DNA of 64,000 nucleotides from Sinorhizobium kostiense (GCF_017874595.1 NZ_JAGILA010000004.1:434001-498000), one strand, 5' to 3'; shown: positions 25,635 through 35,076, numbered from the stretch's first letter. Made by a program: numbers and translations. The notes: generated by a model from the letters alone, not told the origin.

Positions 25635-28589
25635 ATGGCACTCAAAATGGGTACGGACGCCGCCGAGACGATAAATGGCGATTTTGGCGCCGACAACATC
25701 TTCGGCCTCGGTGGAAACGACACGCTCAACGGTTCCTTTCAGGGCGACGTCCTCTTCGGCGATACCGGTGAAGACACGCTGAACGGCGACAGCGGCAACG
25801 ACTTCCTCGATGGCGGCGAGGGCAGCGACGACATCAATGGCGGCTCCGGCCAGGATACGATCATGTCGGAAGTGCCGTTCTCCGGTGCCGGCGACAGCGC
25901 CGACGGCGGTTCGGGGACCGATCGGCTAATGGTCAACTATTCCGATCTCTCGGCGGGCGTCACCATCACGATCCGCGACTGGATCACGCCGCAGACGCTC
26001 ACCGGCAACATCCAGGCGACCAATGTCGAAGCCTTCAGCATCACCGGCACCGAGCTTGCCGACACGATCACCGGCGGCAACTACGCCGACATGCTGACGG
26101 GCGGCTCCGGCGACGACAAGCTGACCGGCGGTCGCGGCGCCGACGTTCTGGCCGGCGGTCTCGGCTTCGACACCCTGAGGGGTGGCTACGGCATGGATTT
26201 CATCAACGGCGATGACGGCAACGATCTCCTTTATGGCGATGCCGGAAGCGACTTCCTCGATGGCGGCAGCGGTGACGACGAGGCACGCGGCGGCAGTGGC
26301 TCGGACTGGGTTGCAGGCGGCATCGGCAACGACTCGCTCCTCGGCGAGGATGGCGACGACAGGCTCGCCGGCGATGCTGGCGTCGACAGCCTGAACGGCG
26401 GCAATGGCAACGACTATCTCGACGGCGGTGCCGGCGATGACAGGGTCGAAGGCGGCGCCGGCAACGACACGATCAGACACCGGCTCGGCGAGGGCAAGGA
26501 CACGATCACCGATGCGAGCGGCAACGATCGCCTCGAACTCGTCGACCTCACCGGCAATTTCGCCGCCAAGGCCGCGACCCTCACCAATACGCTTGCCGAC
26601 GGCACGACCTTTATTGGCATCGAGAACTACACCATCTCCGCGACCGGAACGGGCGCCAACAGCATCACCACTCTCTCGGGCACCGATGTCATCGACAGCG
26701 GCGCCGGCGACGACAGCGTCAATGCCGGTGCCGGCGACGATCATGTGAAGACCGGCACGGGTAAGGACAGCGTCCTTGCCGGCGACGGCAACGATCGGGT
26801 GGAACTCGGCGAAGGCGGCGCCGACAAGGCAGATGGCGGCCTTGGTAGCGACATCGTCAGCGTCGACCGGCGGTCGACGACGGCCGGCTTGACCTTCTCG
26901 GCAACCGGGGCGAGCGCGACGCTTTCGGAAGGGACCACGCTCAAGAACTTCGAGCGCTACACGGTGCATTTCGGCTCCGGCAGCGACATCGTCAAGTCGG
27001 TTGGAACTGCCCAGGGGGTCGCCTTCTATGGCTATGCCGGCAATGACACGCTGATCGGCACGGCTGGCGGCGACACGCTCGACGGCGGCCTCGGCAACGA
27101 CAACCTGTCCTCCGGCGCCGGCAACGACAGCATTGTCGATGTCGGCGGCACCAATGTCATCAATGCCGGCGACGGCAACGACAGCGTATCCGTCGGAAAC
27201 AGCAACAACACCGTCGCGCTCGGCACTGGCAACGACTCGTTCAAGCGGACGGCGTCGACCGGCAAGCTTTCGCTCGACGGCGGCACCGGCACCGACTTCG
27301 CCTCGATCGACTTCGGCAAGTACACGGCCGGGATCACCTTCAAGCTGGCGGCGTCGGTCACCGCCACCAGTGCGCCGGTGACGGTCAAGAACGTCGAGCG
27401 CGTCGAGCTTTTCGGCGGCAGCGGCAATGACGTCTTCGTCGGCGGCGGGCTGAACGACGCGCTGCATGGCCGCGGCGGCCACGACAGCCTGACCGGCGGC
27501 GCCGGCAACGACGTCCTCGTCGGCAATCTCGGCAACGATACGCTGAGGGGCGGCCTCGGCGACGACACGCTCCATGGTGACAGCGCAAGCGAGTATGGCG
27601 GCCGCGACAAGATCTATGGCGAGGACGGCAACGACCGCGTCCATGCCGGCATCGGCGATCTTGCCGATGGCGGCAGCGGCACCGATACGCTGAGCCTCGA
27701 CGCGCGCAACCAGACGAAGGACATTTCCTTCAGCTTCGCGACCGGCAGCGCCACCGTCGACACGACGACCTCGTTTACGGCCTTCGAAGTGCTGAACTAC
27801 TTCGGCAGCGCTGGCAAGGACACGGTCACCGGCGGCAGCCTCAACGACCGGCTCGAGGGCAACGGCGGCAACGACACGCTGAAGGGCGGCGCCGGCAATG
27901 ACGTGCTTACCGACGGCGCCGGCAGCGACAATCTGTTCGGCGATGCCGGCAACGATACGCTGACCAGGACCGTGTTCAGCGGCACCGATGTCTTCGACGG
28001 CGGCACCGGCACCGACACGCTCTCCTTCGGGCGCGCCAGCGACAGCTCGGTCGTGCTCGACCTTCAGAACCAGGCCCTGAACCGGGGCATGGCGCAGGGG
28101 CTGACGGTCAAGAACTTCGAGATCATCAATGGCAGCGCCAATGACGACGTCATCCGCGGCGATGCGGCCGCAAACACGCTCAACGGCGGCGGCGCCGACG
28201 ACGTGCTCGACGGCCGCGGCGGCATCGACCGGCTGAACGGCGGCGCCGGCGACGACTGGCTGACCGGCGGCGCCGGTAACGACGTCTTCGTCTTCGACCG
28301 CTCCGGCCGCGACGGCGAGGGTGACGTCATCACCGACTTCACCCGCGGCCAGGACAAGCTCTCGATCGACCGGAGCGACTACGGCATTGCCGCGGCCGAC
28401 GCGACGGTGACGCTCGTCGTCGGCGCCAATCCGGTGGCGACCGGCACGAAGGGCACCTTCCTGTTCGAATCGGACAACGGCCGGCTGTGGTTCGATGCCG
28501 ACGGCAAGGGCAGCGAGGCGGACCTCGAACTGGTGGCGATCCTCAAGAACGTCACGACGCTTACGACCGGCGACTTCCTCCTCGCCTGA
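25635..28589 (+). CDS. Large RTX (GGxGxD) calcium-binding secreted protein
   Basis: 984 aa, no cysteine, very acidic and Gly/Asp/Asn-rich. Many RTX nonapeptides (e.g. GGSGDDKLTGG, GGAGNDVLVGN) form blocks separated by four or more beta-rich spacers of ~50-60 residues that share a pattern: TAGLTFSATGASATL, TAGITFKLAASVTAT, TKDISFSFATGSATV, each followed by an NFE/NVE/AFE turn. The end has GGAGNDVFVFDRSGRDGEGD, a serralysin-type C-terminal module, and LTTGDFLLA, a likely type I secretion signal. There is no N-terminal signal peptide and no catalytic domain seen. Start follows AGGAGATAAGA. Probably exported by a type I system encoded elsewhere; role may be surface, biofilm or plant contact. Confidence 0.88.
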   Translation: MALKMGTDAAETINGDFGADNIFGLGGNDTLNGSFQGDVLFGDTGEDTLNGDSGNDFLDGGEGSDDINGGSGQDTIMSEVPFSGAGDSADGGSGTDRLMVNYSDLSAGVTITIRDWITPQTLTGNIQATNVEAFSITGTELADTITGGNYADMLTGGSGDDKLTGGRGADVLAGGLGFDTLRGGYGMDFINGDDGNDLLYGDAGSDFLDGGSGDDEARGGSGSDWVAGGIGNDSLLGEDGDDRLAGDAGVDSLNGGNGNDYLDGGAGDDRVEGGAGNDTIRHRLGEGKDTITDASGNDRLELVDLTGNFAAKAATLTNTLADGTTFIGIENYTISATGTGANSITTLSGTDVIDSGAGDDSVNAGAGDDHVKTGTGKDSVLAGDGNDRVELGEGGADKADGGLGSDIVSVDRRSTTAGLTFSATGASATLSEGTTLKNFERYTVHFGSGSDIVKSVGTAQGVAFYGYAGNDTLIGTAGGDTLDGGLGNDNLSSGAGNDSIVDVGGTNVINAGDGNDSVSVGNSNNTVALGTGNDSFKRTASTGKLSLDGGTGTDFASIDFGKYTAGITFKLAASVTATSAPVTVKNVERVELFGGSGNDVFVGGGLNDALHGRGGHDSLTGGAGNDVLVGNLGNDTLRGGLGDDTLHGDSASEYGGRDKIYGEDGNDRVHAGIGDLADGGSGTDTLSLDARNQTKDISFSFATGSATVDTTTSFTAFEVLNYFGSAGKDTVTGGSLNDRLEGNGGNDTLKGGAGNDVLTDGAGSDNLFGDAGNDTLTRTVFSGTDVFDGGTGTDTLSFGRASDSSVVLDLQNQALNRGMAQGLTVKNFEIINGSANDDVIRGDAAANTLNGGGADDVLDGRGGIDRLNGGAGDDWLTGGAGNDVFVFDRSGRDGEGDVITDFTRGQDKLSIDRSDYGIAAADATVTLVVGANPVATGTKGTFLFESDNGRLWFDADGKGSEADLELVAILKNVTTLTTGDFLLA

Positions 28590-28599
28590 GGTCGCTTCA

Positions 28600-28630
28600 C
28601 GAATGCCCGGCTCGCTTGGCCGGGCATTCG
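28600..28630 (+). terminator. Strong hairpin after the RTX gene
   Basis: CGAATGCCCGGC (28600-28611), loop TCGCTTG and GCCGGGCATTCG (28619-28630) form a perfect 12-bp stem ten bases after the stop. No immediate T-run; AAAAGTTTTG comes 10 bases later. Termination or mRNA 3'-end protection is likely. Confidence 0.65.
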
Positions 28631-28733
28631 GCGAACGCATAAAAGTTTTGTAAAATACAAGAATCTTTCCTAACGAATTATAAATTAGCCTCACCTAAAT
28701 TGCCTGACGTCCTGTTTCGGAGAGGGGAAGGCT

Positions 28734-30071
28734 ATGAGGGCCGGGAAGTTCCGTGGGCAATTCAGGCGACTGGCGGAGAGCAGGGACGGCAATTTTGCGG
28801 TGCTCGGCGCCATTGCTTTCGTGCCTATAATCGCGGTGGCGGGACTGGCGATCGATTTTGCCGGAGCCTATCTCGAATCGGAGAAGATCCAGAATGCGCT
28901 GGACTCCGCGGCACTCGGCTCGGTCCGGGTCTATGGCGAGGGCGCGACGGAGGCGGCGGCCTCCGAGGAAGGCGAGAAGTTCTTCTGGAGCAACTATTCG
29001 CTGCCGAGGGAGAATGTCGCCGAGGCTCTGGCTCAGCCGACGGACATTGAGGTGCAGGAAGCGCTGACCTTGACCTTTGCGCGCGGCGTCGACGAAGACA
29101 CGGCCACCGCGGAGTTCGCATACGAATACAAGCCCCTCTTTCTCGAACGCCAGCCGTTTCAGATCCGCCGCCAGGCCGTTGCCGCGCGCACGCCGAGCGC
29201 CGAAGCCTGCATCTTGGCGCTTCACCATACGGCCCAGCGCGGCTTCGAAGTCAGCGGCAGTGCGATCGCGGACATGACCGGATGCGTGATCGTTTCCAAT
29301 TCGAACCACGGCGAGTCGATCTACGCCGGGGGGACGGGCAAGCTGAAGGCCGAGTGCCTCTATGCGGCGGGTGGCATCTACGGCTCGCCGCAGGCTGTTA
29401 CCCTCGCTTGCGAGCATGCCGTCGAAGGATCGCCGCGCGTTCCCGATCCCTTCGCCAGCAAAGCGCTGCCGAAGGCGTCCACCTGGGTCGATCTCTCCGG
29501 CTGCGGCGTGAATTATGTCAGCGGCGGCGGCGGCAACGGCAATTGCAACGGCACCGGCAAGACGCCGAAGAACACCGATGGCTATGTGGTGACGCTGAAG
29601 CCTGGAACCTATCGAACGTTCGAGGTCAAGGGAACCGTCAAGCTCGAGCCCGGATATTACATCATCGATGGCGGGCGTCTCGAACTGGCCGCACAGTCGG
29701 TGGTGACCGGCAGGGGCGTCACATTCTTTCTGCTGAACGGTGCCGATCTCCTGATCCGGGGCGGCGCCACCTTCGACATCTCGCCGTCGCTCGATGGTGA
29801 CTGGGCGGGATTCTCGATCGTGGCCGAGCATGGAAATACCGAGCAGGCGGTGATCAACGGCAACAGCAGTTCCTCGCTCACCGGGATCGTCTATCTCCCC
29901 GATGCGGCCGAACTGCAATATTCAGGCAATGGTTTGACCGGCGGCGAGTGCATCCGGATCATCGCGCAGGAAATCACGCTCACCGGCAACAGCACCTTCA
30001 AGATGGACTGCAGCGCCGAGCTCGCCGACAAGAAGCTCAACTATCCGGGCGCGATCCGGCTGGTGCGCTGA
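28734..30071 (+). CDS. TadE/TadG-family pilus-assembly-like protein
   Basis: 445 aa behind GAGAGGGGAAGG. The N-terminus has the TadG/Flp signature: RDGNFAVLGAIAFVPIIAVAGLAIDFAG, a single TM helix preceded by basic residues, then SEKIQNALDSAALGSVR. The rest is periplasmic and contains a central Gly/Asn-rich loop (GGGGNGNCNG) and beta-repeat-like segments, with several cysteines (ACILAL, TGCVIV, AECLYA, LACEHA, SGCG, NCNG, GECI, MDCS). TadG proteins help tight-adherence pili; no other tad gene is near, so this is an orphan. Confidence 0.82.
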   Translation: MRAGKFRGQFRRLAESRDGNFAVLGAIAFVPIIAVAGLAIDFAGAYLESEKIQNALDSAALGSVRVYGEGATEAAASEEGEKFFWSNYSLPRENVAEALAQPTDIEVQEALTLTFARGVDEDTATAEFAYEYKPLFLERQPFQIRRQAVAARTPSAEACILALHHTAQRGFEVSGSAIADMTGCVIVSNSNHGESIYAGGTGKLKAECLYAAGGIYGSPQAVTLACEHAVEGSPRVPDPFASKALPKASTWVDLSGCGVNYVSGGGGNGNCNGTGKTPKNTDGYVVTLKPGTYRTFEVKGTVKLEPGYYIIDGGRLELAAQSVVTGRGVTFFLLNGADLLIRGGATFDISPSLDGDWAGFSIVAEHGNTEQAVINGNSSSSLTGIVYLPDAAELQYSGNGLTGGECIRIIAQEITLTGNSTFKMDCSAELADKKLNYPGAIRLVR

Positions 30072-30078
30072 GCAATTC

Positions 30079-30103
30079 GGCGGCTGCGGGCGACGCAGCC
30101 GCC
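30079..30103 (+). terminator. Hairpin terminator after the TadG-like gene
   Basis: GGCGGCTGCG (30079-30088), loop GGCGA, CGCAGCCGCC (30094-30103): perfect 10-bp GC-rich stem seven bases after the stop, followed by AAAA rather than T. A factor-assisted terminator is likely. Confidence 0.6.
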
Positions 30104-30659
30104 AAAACGGCGATCAAAGAGCCGCGCAGCCGTCGAAACCGCGCTTATCGCCGGTTTCAGCAGACATTTCGCGCGTGAAATGCGCCTTTCGACGCAGGTG
30201 TTGCGTCTCTTGCCACAATTTCGCTCCACCTGACCTGCAAAAGTTGCGCCCGCCGTCCAACGGCTGGCAGGGGATTTTCCAGGTCGCGCGTAGCGAACGC
30301 CATCAGGTTGGGGCACGGCCATTGCGGGTCGCGGCCGACTGCAACAGGGCAATCGAAAATCGGTGATCGGTTTTCGGTGAGAATGTAGGCGGTCACAAAG
30401 CGCTAGAGAGTCTTTCGTTTGCGTATTTTTCGTAAATGTGTGATGCCCGAAGAGGGTGGCGCCAAGTTAATTTCAAGGACGCTCTAGCCCTTTGATTTTT
30501 AGAGCAGTTCAACCGCTTTCAGGATGAGTTCGCTGAAAGCGGGGCGGTTTCGTGCGCGCCGTCAAATCACGCTCTGGTGGTCAACTTCATCGCAATGGAC
30601 GGATGTGAAGCGGGCGCATGCCGGCATGAGGCCGGCTGGCCATGAAGGAGACCCAGATC
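30104..30659. other. Intergenic region with a short inverted repeat
   Basis: No gene supported. CCGCTTTCA (30513-30521) and TGAAAGCGG (30534-30542) are a perfect inverted repeat with a 12-base loop; this AGAGCAGTTCAACCGCTTTC block resembles dispersed rhizobial intergenic repeats. GAAGGAG at 30642-30648 is the ribosome site of the next gene. Confidence 0.5.
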
Positions 30660-31103
30660 ATGAAGGTTGTGGCGTTTCTGACTGCAGCATTTGTCACGCT
30701 TGCGGCCCCGGATACCAGTTTTGCGGAGATGCTCTCCCAGGCACAGAAATATACGGGGCTGCACGAGGTCAAACACAATAAGAAGCTACGCGCGGCGCTC
30801 GGCATTAACCCCGCGCGCACGCCCTGGTGCGGCCATTTCATGGGGCTGATCGCCCGGACTGTCGGCCGAAAGCCACCGGAAAGCTACGGTATCGCGCGCT
30901 CCTGGCTGCGCTTCGGCGCTCCAGTGCGGCTCGCCTACGCGAAGCCGGGAGACGTTATCGTCGTCAGGGCGGGCCGAAGCTACCATGTCGGCATCCTCGC
31001 CGCGCTGTCGAAGTCGCGTGCGCAGGTCATCGGCGGCAACCAATCGGGCCGCGTGCAACTGTCTTATTTCAGCCGCGGACAGGTTGTCGCCGTCAGACGG
31101 TAA
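30660..31103 (+). CDS. Secreted TIGR02594-type cysteine peptidase-like protein
   Basis: 147 aa from the ATG at 30660, with GAAGGAG 10 bases upstream; the ATG at 30642 overlaps that site. The signal peptide MKVVAFLTAAFVTLAAPDTSFA comes first. The mature part has a Cys in TPWCGHFMG and a His in RSYHVGILA, the Cys/His pair of NlpC/P60- or CHAP-like folds, matching TIGR02594 proteins seen in phages and rhizobia. Likely acts on peptidoglycan in the periplasm or outside. Not in an operon. Confidence 0.7.
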   Translation: MKVVAFLTAAFVTLAAPDTSFAEMLSQAQKYTGLHEVKHNKKLRAALGINPARTPWCGHFMGLIARTVGRKPPESYGIARSWLRFGAPVRLAYAKPGDVIVVRAGRSYHVGILAALSKSRAQVIGGNQSGRVQLSYFSRGQVVAVRR

Positions 31104-31149
31104 GCGTCGTCCCGACGCGCGTCTGACGCCGGCATTCCTCTTGCGCCGT

Positions 31150-31184
31150 CATCCCCGGCCTCGAGCCGCTCAAGGCCGGGGATG
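31150..31184. repeat. Palindrome (CATCCCCGGCCT inverted repeat)
   Basis: CATCCCCGGCCT (31150-31161) and AGGCCGGGGATG (31173-31184) form a perfect 12-bp stem with an 11-base loop. It lies between the peptidase-like gene and the next gene and may also end transcription. It shares GCCGTCATCCC with the mosaic at 24461, so it looks like a member of the same repeat family. Confidence 0.65.
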
Positions 31185-31269
31185 CTACCCATGTTTTTAT
31201 CCCAAAACCGCTACACACTTCTGGGCGACATGAATTAATCTGCGCGCGATTCATTTGCGGGTTTGTCTG

Positions 31270-32376
31270 ATGTCGCTTCGCCTTGCCACCTTCAATGTCG
31301 AAAACCTCTTGAGCCGCTTCGATTTTTCCGGCTTTCGCAACCAGCTGAAACAGGATCGCGTCCTGCGGCTCTTCGAAGTGCGCAGCGAGGCCGAGTATCA
31401 GCGGCTCGAGGAGGCGCGCACCATCGCGCATACGGACGACACGCGGCAACTGTCGGCCCTGGCGATCGCCGACTGTGACGCCGATATCCTCTGCCTGCAG
31501 GAGGTGGACAGCATGGCGGCGCTGCAGGCCTTCGAATACGGCTATCTCTTCCGCATGGTCGGCAACGGCTACCGCCAGAAATACCTGGCCGAGGGCAATG
31601 ATTCCCGCGGCATAGACGTGGCGGTCCTGATGCGGGAAGAGACGCGCGACGGACAGAAGATCGAGTGCCTGGAGGTGAAAAGCCACGCGGCGCTCACTTA
31701 CAAGGACCTCGATCTCTTCGACGACGAGCTGGCGCAGACCAACCGGCCGGGCGACCGGATATTCAAGCGGGACTGCCTTGAAGTCGATTTGAGGATCGGC
31801 GGCCGTCCGCTGACGCTCTATGTCGTGCACTTCAAGTCGATGGGGCCGGCGCGCGAGGGGCTTGACGGCCGCGAGGCAACGATGGCGCTGCGCCTTGCCG
31901 AGGCCAAGGCGGTACGGCACATCATCGAAAGCCGCTTCGGCCGAACCCAAGCGGCTGAGAAGATGTTCGCGATCTGCGGCGACATGAACGACTATCAGGA
32001 AAGGGTGGAAGTTCTGGGCGATCGGCGCAATGGCTACGAATTCGTACCGCGTGAGGAGGCGAGGAGCGCACTCGACGTCTTTACCCGTGACGGCTTCGTC
32101 GAAAATCCGGTCGACAAGCGGCCGGTGCTCGACCGCTGGACCTTGTTCCACAGCCGAGGTCCGCAAGAGCGGCATCTCTGCCAACTCGACTACATCTGGC
32201 TCTCCCCCGCGCTCGCCCGCCGCAATGCCGCCCGCGTCCCGGAGATCATTCGCGCCGGGCAGCCTTTCCGCACGATCTTTCCCGTTGGCCAGGAGGTGGA
32301 GCGCTATCCGCGCACGGGCTGGGACCGGCCCAAGGCGTCCGACCATTGTCCGCTCGTCATGACGCTGGATATCTGA
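31270..32376 (+). CDS. Endonuclease/exonuclease/phosphatase-family protein
   Basis: 368 aa from the ATG at 31270. EEP-fold landmarks: LATFNVENLL (metal Asn), ILCLQEVDS (metal Glu), YVVHFKSM (His), ICGDMNDY (Asp/Asn) and the final SDHCPLV (Asp-His pair). All catalytic positions are present, so a Mg-dependent phosphodiesterase is expected; nuclease, sphingomyelinase-like or phosphatase activity cannot be told apart. No signal peptide is visible. It ends two bases before the NUDIX gene, so both probably formed one unit. Confidence 0.87.
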   Translation: MSLRLATFNVENLLSRFDFSGFRNQLKQDRVLRLFEVRSEAEYQRLEEARTIAHTDDTRQLSALAIADCDADILCLQEVDSMAALQAFEYGYLFRMVGNGYRQKYLAEGNDSRGIDVAVLMREETRDGQKIECLEVKSHAALTYKDLDLFDDELAQTNRPGDRIFKRDCLEVDLRIGGRPLTLYVVHFKSMGPAREGLDGREATMALRLAEAKAVRHIIESRFGRTQAAEKMFAICGDMNDYQERVEVLGDRRNGYEFVPREEARSALDVFTRDGFVENPVDKRPVLDRWTLFHSRGPQERHLCQLDYIWLSPALARRNAARVPEIIRAGQPFRTIFPVGQEVERYPRTGWDRPKASDHCPLVMTLDI

Positions 32377-32378
32377 CG

Positions 32379-33227
32379 ATGGTTCTTTTCGAGAGCAACC
32401 GGGCGCATTGGCCGGCGGAGGGCACGATCTTTCCGATCTCGGAGATCGACGTCAGGGTCGCCGCCGAACCGCATCCGTTTCACCTAGCGGAGAGGGAGCA
32501 GGCGCGGGAGAACTGGCGGTGGGAGATCGCGGCGAAGCCCGATCTCTTCGACGGCAGGATGCTGCTGCAGCGGACGATTCAAATCGAGGGCGGACGAATC
32601 GCCGCGCGGGCGCATATCGTTCCCTATTCGACCTTCTTGTGGTGGCGGAAGACGAGGGGGCTAGCGCGCGATGAGGAAAAGTGCGCGCGGTTTTCCGCCC
32701 GCATCGCGCGCTAGCTTCATAGAATCGATCACGTTTATGATTTAGGTCGATACGACCTAAAATCATCGTGATCTAGCGCCTGCCATCTGTTCGGCATGCC
32801 GATGCTCATGTCCTCGGATGGAGCGATGATCGCGATCCGGATGGGCGCGCACACCGCCAATGCGGGGCGTGTCTACAGCCCCGGCGGCTCGCTCGAGCCG
32901 GAAGATATCATCGATGGACGCTGCGACGTCGCCCGCAACATCGCGCGCGAGGTCCAGGAGGAGACCGGCATTGTGCTCTCTGACGCAATTGCCGAACCGG
33001 GCTGGCACGCGATCCACATGGACAGCACCGTGACGGTCTTCCGAGTTTTCCGGCTGGCATCCGCGGCGGACGAGATCGTCGCGCGGGTTGCCGCCCATAT
33101 CGCCTCCGACCCGCATCCGGAAGTCGAGGAGGCGGTTGCGATCCGCTCAAGGGATCGGACGGCGCACAACTATCCGGAATGCATTCCGCCGATCCTCGAA
33201 TGGTTGTTTTCGCGAGATGGGCGATAG
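32379..33227 (+). pseudogene. NUDIX hydrolase interrupted by a palindromic element
   Basis: The first part (32379-~32659) encodes an N-terminal domain ending SYSTFLWWRKTRG-like (PYSTFLWWRKTR), and the second part (~32779-33227) resumes with CHLFGMPMLMSSDG, a NUDIX box REVQEETGI and a C-terminal domain. Both parts are in the same frame, but the ~119 bases between them bring in-frame stops (TAG at 32712, TGA at 32767-32772 region). Rhizobial NUDIX proteins of this type read directly from WWRK..R to H-F-MPML, so the intervening DNA is an insertion. The C-terminal half could still be translated from the ATG at 32796 but would lack its N-terminal domain. Confidence 0.75.
32660..32778. repeat. RIME-like two-palindrome element inserted in a NUDIX gene
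   Basis: First hairpin 32660-32715: perfect 14-bp arms GCTAGCGCGCGATG/CATCGCGCGCTAGC with an inner GGAAAA/TTTTCC. Second hairpin 32727-32773: GATCACG/CGTGATC outer arms and ATGATTT...AGGTCG/CGACCT...AAATCAT inside. The unit begins and ends with CTAGCG (32661-32666 and 32773-32778). Two large palindromes in ~110 bp is the described architecture of Rhizobium RIME elements. Confidence 0.75.
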
Positions 33228-33334
33228 CGTTTTTTTTGCCTTGCCGGTCGGGGCGAGTCCGGTGCAAGTTTCGTGGCAATCTCGGAAGGCATGTCGTTTG
33301 GAAGTGTGCTGCGGATAGGAATGGGGGACATCGG

Positions 33335-34252
33335 ATGCCACGTCGCTATGCGATCTACGACGTCTTTACCAGCAGGCGTCTCGAGGGAAACCCGCTCGCA
33401 GTGGTGTTCGGCGCCGACGGCTTGAGCGATGCGGCCATGCAGGCGATAGCCCAGGAATTCAACCTCTCGGAGACCGTTTTCATCCACCAGCCAGCGAGCG
33501 CGGCCCACTCGGCACGCCTAAGGATCTTTACGCCCGCACATGAGCTGCCTTTTGCCGGCCATCCGACGGTCGGGGCGGCGGTGGCGATCGCGGAGGACCT
33601 CCACGGCAACTCCGATCGCAGGCTCGACCTCATGCAATTGCTCGAAGAGCAGGTCGGACCGGTGCGCGCGGCCGTGCGGCTGAAGCCGGGGGAGGCGAGC
33701 TTTGCCGAATTCGACCTGCCGCGAAAGCCAAGCCGGCTCGAAGCCCATTTCGACAAGCAGGCGATCGCCGATGCCTTGAGCCTCAAGGTGACGCAGCTGG
33801 GCTTCGAGAACCACGTCGTTTCCTTCTGGAGTGCAGGTGTTCCCTTCGTCATGGTGCCGCTGCACGACATAGCGGCGGTCGCCGCCGTCGAATTCAACCC
33901 GGAGCGCTGGGAGCGGCTGACGCCGCTTGCCGAAGGCAGGCTGGCGGCCGCCTATCTCTATTGCCGGGGCGGCATCAATCACACGGCCCGCTTCCATGCC
34001 CGCATGTTCGCGCCTGAGATGGGCATTGCCGAGGACCCTGCCACAGGTGCCGCGGCAGCGGCGCTGTCGGGCGCCATCAATCTCTTCGACAAACTGGTCG
34101 ACGGACACCACCCGATCCTGATCGAGCAGGGGGTGGAGATGGGCCGACCCTCCTTCATTCACCTGCATCTCGACGTCACCGGCGGCCGGATCTCCAACGC
34201 CCGGATCGGCGGCCACGCGGTGAAGATCGCCGGAGGCGAGCTGATGCTCTGA
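33335..34252 (+). CDS. PhzF-family isomerase/epimerase-like protein
   Basis: 305 aa from the ATG at 33335. The PhzF/DapF-like fold is recognised from YDVFTSRRLEGNPLAVVF, the catalytic Glu in EFNLSETVFI, the FAGHPTVGAAVA motif and the late motif FAPEMGIAEDPATGAAAAAL. Family members catalyse isomerisation or proton transfer on small carboxylates; phenazine synthesis genes are absent, so the substrate is unknown. Confidence 0.88.
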   Translation: MPRRYAIYDVFTSRRLEGNPLAVVFGADGLSDAAMQAIAQEFNLSETVFIHQPASAAHSARLRIFTPAHELPFAGHPTVGAAVAIAEDLHGNSDRRLDLMQLLEEQVGPVRAAVRLKPGEASFAEFDLPRKPSRLEAHFDKQAIADALSLKVTQLGFENHVVSFWSAGVPFVMVPLHDIAAVAAVEFNPERWERLTPLAEGRLAAAYLYCRGGINHTARFHARMFAPEMGIAEDPATGAAAAALSGAINLFDKLVDGHHPILIEQGVEMGRPSFIHLHLDVTGGRISNARIGGHAVKIAGGELML

Positions 34253-34408
34253 GGTCGCGCCGCGCGGGCCGCATGACGACGGTTCCCGAGCTCCAATGGG
34301 CGCGCCGAGAAGGCCGAAATTTTTTCCCGAGATTTTTGAAAGGGTGCTGGACAAGGCGAACGAAGGCCATTATACGCCCCTCCATACCGCTGCGACGCGG
34401 TCCTGGAC

Positions 34409-34484
<76 letters not shown>

Positions 34485-34762
34485 GTTATCTCCCCGCAAC
34501 TGTCCTCAGCACTTCATCCCCTCTCCTAGCGCCCCACGCTGGGCGATAAAATCCGAGATCGAAGAGGAAGGCAACGCTTAGTGGTGGCGATGCAGGGGGC
34601 GAGACCAGCGACAGGGGCGTGGACTGTCGGTTACCCTTTGTTCCTCACCCGTGGTCATCCGTCCGGGTGTGGTTGTGGCACCTTTGTTCGCCTGTCGGTG
34701 CCGGTTCGTTCGTAATACAGAGCCAGAATTGCTAATGAAGGGAAAGTGGACGGGACAGCGGA

Positions 34763-34909
34763 TCAGTAGACGTAATCCCCACCGCCTCCAACATCGACGA
34801 ACCATAACAGCTCGATGCCAAGGACGACGCCAGCAATGCCGAGAGAGCCGAGGAGGATAATCCGGAGAACGTTGAGTATGACGGGTATCGCGTTGCTCAG
34901 CATTTCCAT
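34763..34909 (-). CDS. Small single-TM membrane protein, 48 aa
   Basis: A short minus-strand frame starts at 34909 behind GGGAAC (a second ATG at 34903). The product is MEMLSNAIPVILNVL, then a hydrophobic helix GSLGIAGVVLGIELLWF and a short Gly-rich acidic tail. Too short for usual gene callers. Use of ATA and TTA codons matches the island rather than the GC-rich chromosome. No family recognised. Confidence 0.4.
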   Translation of the reverse strand: MEMLSNAIPVILNVLRIILLGSLGIAGVVLGIELLWFVDVGGGGDYVY

Positions 34910-35076
34910 TCGGAGTTCCCTCCTTATCGCTCAGAGCGTAAGGCGAGAAGCCTAAACCGGACAACGGCCTAAAGTCCTGTAGGACATAAGCGTTTAGTCG
35001 GATTTCGCTACCTATAGTTGTAGTTTTACCAGAATAGCCATGGTCCGTGGTGGGTCGTCCGCTCGGTCGCCATTAA

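Noticed and set aside
25635-28589. Regularly spaced short repeats that could suggest a CRISPR array
   Set aside because: The periodicity is 27 bases, coding for RTX nonapeptides, without identical repeats or unique spacers.
25926-28694. A 922-codon open frame on the minus strand across the RTX gene
   Set aside because: It is the antisense shadow of GC-rich repeats; the translation is Val/Ala/Asp-rich low complexity with no ribosome site, while the plus strand encodes clear RTX motifs.
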